From Gammaproteobacteria bacterium (GTDB lineage Bacteria > Pseudomonadota > Gammaproteobacteria > SZUA-229): a stretch of DNA of 14,417 bases. The number at the start of each line of letters is the position of its first letter. Position 1 is the stretch's first letter. A model generated the notes under the pieces. It searched no databases and had not been told where the DNA came from. It saw only the letters and a list, made by a program, of their open reading frames with translations. Positions 13,234 through 14,417 of this stretch are shown here, piece by piece. The stretch lies in contig JACPVK010000004.1 in assembly GCA_016191795.1 (NCBI GenBank), positions 1-14,417 of the forward strand, written 5' to 3'. The translations under genes were made by a program, and so were the position numbers.

Positions 13234-14417
13234 ATGAAAAATATAACTTATAGAAACAGTGTACTCACTTTATCAACACTTGTTTTATTAGTCTCTTCAG
13301 CATTGCCACTAAATAGCGGTGCACACAGTGGTCCTCACGGTGGAGTCGATACTTCACCCGAACCTACAGGTCCCAGTCCGTTTACACTCATTGTTAGTGG
13401 TTTATCGAACCCGCGTGGCATTCTTATTCAGGAAGGCCAGGAGGAAGATGACGATAAAGAGACTGCAATTTACATTACCGAAGCAGGAAACGGCGGCACG
13501 GGCCCTTGTCTTACCAGTGCTAACGGTGATTATGATGACTGTTATGGTCCAACTGGGGCAATAACACGCGTCATTAATGGTGTCGCTGAACGTGTCATTA
13601 CAGGCCTTCCATCATTGGCTGGTCCTACCGGTGGTTATGCAATCGGGCCAGCACGCATTGTAGCTAACGGCCAGTCTCTCTTTGTCAGCATGGCCAACTT
13701 TGGAGATACCGAAGAGCGCGCGATTACTGCAAGCGCCGACGTTCGATTCGGCAAACTTATGCGTTTCCGCAAATATAATACTGACAACGCCCAACCGAAA
13801 ATTATTGCTGATATCTCGGCGTTCGAAGATGCCAACGATCCAGACGGTGATGTAGGCAGGGAGAGCAATCCTTCCGGACTTTCATTTGGCCGCGGAAACG
13901 GGTTTTATGCAGTAGATGCCGGTGCAAATGACTTACTTGCAATTAGCCCGAGTGGAAATATATCTTTGCGCTATGTTTTTCCTCTTCGTTATTATCCGGC
14001 GCCTGAATTTCTTCAATTGCCACCGGATACACTGCTTCCTGTTCAGGCAGTCCCAACTGCAGTCGTGCGGGGGCCGGATGGTGCACACTACGTTTCTGAA
14101 TTTACCGGGTTCCCCTTTCCAAAAGGATCTGCACGTGTACTGCGTTTTGATCGTGTTGGTGAGCCAACTGTTTTTGCAGACGGATTCACGAACGTTATTG
14201 ATTTCACTTTTGGGCCAGACGATAGTTTATATGTTCTCGAAATGGCAACCTACGGATTGTTATCACAGGATGTAACCGGTGCGGTCATTAAAGTTTCTCC
14301 GGATGGCACACGGACTGTACTGGCTCGTGAAGGTCTGGCTTATCCCACAGCTATAGAAGTCGATCGTCACGGTAATGTTTATGTGACAAATTATGGAACT
14401 TCTGGCGGCAACGGACA
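13234..14417 (+). CDS. Secreted ScyD/ScyE-family protein (partial, runs off the window)
   Basis: An open frame of 394 codons starts at ATG 13234 and continues past the last base with no stop. GGA at 13224-13226 is a weak ribosome site; an in-frame ATG at 13222 is less likely. Residues 1 to about 31 form a Sec signal (basic start, hydrophobic VLTLSTLVLLVSSALPL, then SGA). The mature part has ScyD/ScyE family marks: VSGLSNPRGI, ITEAGNGGTGPCL, CYGPTGAITRV and VITGLPSLAGPTGGYAIGP. It then shows beta-propeller-like repeats ending in patterns such as GPDDSLYVLE and DRHGNVYVTNYG. ScyD and ScyE are named for the cyanobacterial scytonemin cluster, and their exact roles are unsettled. It lies 111 bases after the monooxygenase on the same strand, so membership of the same operon is plausible but unproven. 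The family call is from memory of motifs. Confidence 0.82.
   Translation, partial: MKNITYRNSVLTLSTLVLLVSSALPLNSGAHSGPHGGVDTSPEPTGPSPFTLIVSGLSNPRGILIQEGQEEDDDKETAIYITEAGNGGTGPCLTSANGDYDDCYGPTGAITRVINGVAERVITGLPSLAGPTGGYAIGPARIVANGQSLFVSMANFGDTEERAITASADVRFGKLMRFRKYNTDNAQPKIIADISAFEDANDPDGDVGRESNPSGLSFGRGNGFYAVDAGANDLLAISPSGNISLRYVFPLRYYPAPEFLQLPPDTLLPVQAVPTAVVRGPDGAHYVSEFTGFPFPKGSARVLRFDRVGEPTVFADGFTNVIDFTFGPDDSLYVLEMATYGLLSQDVTGAVIKVSPDGTRTVLAREGLAYPTAIEVDRHGNVYVTNYGTSGGNG

Noticed and set aside
13319..13564. An 81-residue + strand frame, and - strand frames at 13612-13868
   Set aside because: They lie in other frames of the ScyD/E-like gene, which is open across the whole stretch from 13234 to the window end.

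Overview
The window is chromosomal DNA from a bacterium, most likely a gammaproteobacterium. The evidence is the gene order (dnaJ end - dapB; fabD-fabG-acpP-fabF-pabC-mltG-tmk), the gammaproteobacterial character of the proteins, and extragenic palindromic repeats typical of that group. I cannot name the genus.

Region 1 (1-8875, all + strand) is core metabolism. It starts with the last codons of a probable dnaJ, followed by a Tat-exported DsrE-like protein and dapB (lysine/diaminopimelate). Then comes a fatty-acid cluster, fabD-fabG-acpP-fabF, with a strong terminator after acpP and a TTG start for fabF. It continues into pabB-pabC (p-aminobenzoate for folate), mltG (septal/peptidoglycan glycan cleavage) and tmk (dTMP kinase). 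From pabB to tmk the genes overlap or abut, so they look translationally coupled. The usual plsX-fabH (before fabD) and holB (after tmk) are absent here, so the cluster has been cut at both ends and joined to dnaJ-dapB on the left.

Region 2 (8876-9620) has no credible gene and is full of repeats. There is a tandem pair of about 45-nt units, each with two GGTACC palindromes, then a roughly 300-nt chain of hairpins bounded in part by a 10-bp perfect inverted repeat. Two other small extragenic repeats lie in the dapB-fabD and fabF-pabB gaps.

Region 3 (9621-14417) is accessory and, by eye, more AT-rich, especially 10353-10679. A FrnE-like DsbA-family protein is on the - strand. Divergent from it is a + strand gene set: a PrnB-like haem enzyme (the pyrrolnitrin ring-rearrangement family, with the haem-ligand His and the two active-site residues conserved), a PhzS-like FAD monooxygenase starting at TTG, and a secreted ScyD/ScyE-family protein that runs off the window. 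Relatives of these three families occur in pyrrolnitrin, phenazine and scytonemin loci. No halogenase or other pyrrolnitrin gene is visible. My reading is a candidate, undescribed tryptophan/indole-type secondary-metabolite locus inserted after tmk. The family calls rest on sequence; the pathway is inference.
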